7,323 nt of DNA, taken from UBA9410 sp963933065. GTDB taxonomy: Bacteria; Actinomycetota; Acidimicrobiia; Acidimicrobiales; MedAcidi-G1. The stretch spans positions 1 through 7,323 of the forward strand of contig CAWVUB010000108.1 of assembly GCA_963933065.1 (NCBI GenBank), in the 5' to 3' direction. Positions 6,603 through 7,323 of this stretch are shown one piece after another. Each line of letters opens with the position of its first letter. The stretch's first letter is position 1. The translations under genes and the position numbers were made by a program. The notes beneath the pieces were generated by a model that saw only the letters and a program-made list of their open reading frames with translations, was not told the DNA's origin and made no database searches.

Positions 6603-6700
6603 GGTCCATCACGATGGTTCGTTCCCTGCGGACCAGGGGCCAAGGGTCTAGATCCGGTGATTGGCCATTTCACTCCAGTTGAGAAGGGCTCCGGTCGTCC

Positions 6701-7323
6701 ATGAGAACTATCGCCATCTTCTACTCTCCCGGAATCGGTGGTTCTTGGCACATCCATAACGCTCTTATGGACCCCGGTGAACGTCGAAAGATCATTCATG
6801 TGTTCGTCGGTAAGCCTGTTTCCACCTCCGCTGATCTCATTAATGCAGTAGCAACGCAGAATCTCGACCACGTCTTCATTCCATACCATTCCCGGCGAAG
6901 CCTCTTTCTGGCAATCCTGCGGGCACGACAGATACTCAAGTCGCAGGACGTTCAGGTGGTCCACGGTCACGGTGCCGAGGGCACGATGATCGGGCTGGTC
7001 GCAGCCCTTACTGTCGGAATTCGAGAACGAATCCATACTCGTCATCACGCGACGATGCACCACGAAGGAGGGCCAAGGCGCGGTGTTTTAGCCGACCGAG
7101 TGATCAATCGTTTGTCAACAACGATTATCGCCACCTGTTCGAACGTCTCGAACTGCCTTGAGAACCTGGAGAAGGTTGATCCCGCCAAGATCAAAACCCT
7201 GGAGTACAGACTCGACATCGAGGGGTTCGGCAAGGTCTCTGATAGCCGGGTTGCAGCCATACGTTCCCGATACGGACTCCTACCCTCTCAGACGGTTGTG
7301 GGAATGATTACAAGATTTGTCTG
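6701..7323 (+). CDS. Glycosyltransferase family 4, N-terminal part (runs off the window)
   Basis: An ATG at 6701 opens a frame that stays open for 207 codons to the window edge, so the gene is cut rather than broken. The in-frame TGA at 6680-6682 and the lack of other start codons after it make this start unambiguous. Upstream AAGGG (6684-6688) is a weak, distant ribosome-binding site. The sequence fits the acceptor domain of a GT-B glycosyltransferase: a beta strand RTIAIFYSPGIGGSWHIH at the start, VQVVHGHGAEGTMIGL (about 85-99) matching the family's HxHxxxA segment, and IHTRHHATMHH (111-121) matching the strand before the inter-domain region. YGLLPSQTVVGMITRFV (191-207) matches the first strand of the donor-binding domain. 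The donor-site E-x7-E motif would lie beyond the window. It is transcribed away from asnB and probably belongs to the same glycan pathway. Confidence 0.82.
   Translation, partial: MRTIAIFYSPGIGGSWHIHNALMDPGERRKIIHVFVGKPVSTSADLINAVATQNLDHVFIPYHSRRSLFLAILRARQILKSQDVQVVHGHGAEGTMIGLVAALTVGIRERIHTRHHATMHHEGGPRRGVLADRVINRLSTTIIATCSNVSNCLENLEKVDPAKIKTLEYRLDIEGFGKVSDSRVAAIRSRYGLLPSQTVVGMITRFV

Larger units (their letters stand above)
6513..6700. promoter_or_regulatory. Divergent intergenic region between asnB and the right-hand GT4 gene
   Basis: These 188 bases separate two genes transcribed away from each other, so promoters for both the asnB operon and the right-hand glycosyltransferase gene should lie here. 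I could not identify a convincing -35/-10 pair in either direction. A near-palindrome (6589-6602) sits close to the middle and is listed separately. No tRNA or small gene was recognised. Confidence 0.5.

Noticed and set aside
6638..6666. GGCCAA/TTGGCC inverted repeat with a 17-base loop in the divergent region
   Set aside because: A six-base arm with a long loop is expected by chance, and it matches no known site.
6572..7063. 163-codon minus-strand open frame opposite the start of the right-hand glycosyltransferase gene
   Set aside because: It has no recognisable motif, lies almost wholly antisense to a well-supported GT4 sequence, and would leave no room for the divergent promoters.

Overview
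The window holds part of a cell-surface polysaccharide or glycoconjugate biosynthesis locus. No rRNA, tRNA, CRISPR array, transposase or phage gene was seen. Three features point to a high-GC bacterium, most likely of actinobacterial type: G+C near 60% in the hand-counted stretches of the core genes, three GTG starts on the minus strand, and the sequence style of the MraY/WecA-like transferase and the epimerases. This is inference from style only; there is no taxonomic marker gene.

Layout, left to right. (1) Positions 1-366, plus strand: the 3' end of a gene of markedly lower G+C (about 45% by hand count). Its product weakly resembles the C-terminal half of a class I SAM-dependent methyltransferase. 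(2) Positions 363-1307, plus strand: a complete UDP-glucose-4-epimerase-like extended SDR, coupled to the previous gene by an ATGA overlap. (3) Positions 1323-1349: a perfect 10-bp inverted repeat where the two transcription directions converge. (4) Positions 6512 down to 1348, minus strand: a tight four-gene operon in the order asnB-type amidotransferase, GT4 glycosyltransferase, UXS/ArnA-like SDR, and polyprenyl-phosphate sugar-1-phosphate transferase. The junctions are a 4-base GTGA overlap, a 9-base gap and a 15-base gap. (5) Positions 6513-6700: a 188-base non-coding divergent region. (6) Positions 6701-7323, plus strand: the N-terminal part of a second GT4 glycosyltransferase, which runs off the window.

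How the genes may work together (inference from families). The integral-membrane transferase would load the first sugar-1-phosphate onto undecaprenyl phosphate. The two GT4 enzymes would extend the glycan from nucleotide sugars. The SDRs would supply or modify those nucleotide sugars, and the UXS-like one has residues compatible with UDP-glucuronate chemistry. The asparagine-synthase-like enzyme could amidate a carboxyl group, for example on a uronic acid, rather than make free asparagine. Flippase, polymerase and export genes are not in the window.

Two start sites were revised by reading the sequence. AsnB should start at the GTG at 6512, which places its nucleophilic Cys at position 2. The GT4 should start at the GTG at 4581, behind a strong GGAGG. 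I found no convincing new biological system. The points most worth following are the AsnB/UXS-like combination in one operon and the low-GC gene fused by overlap to the left arm.
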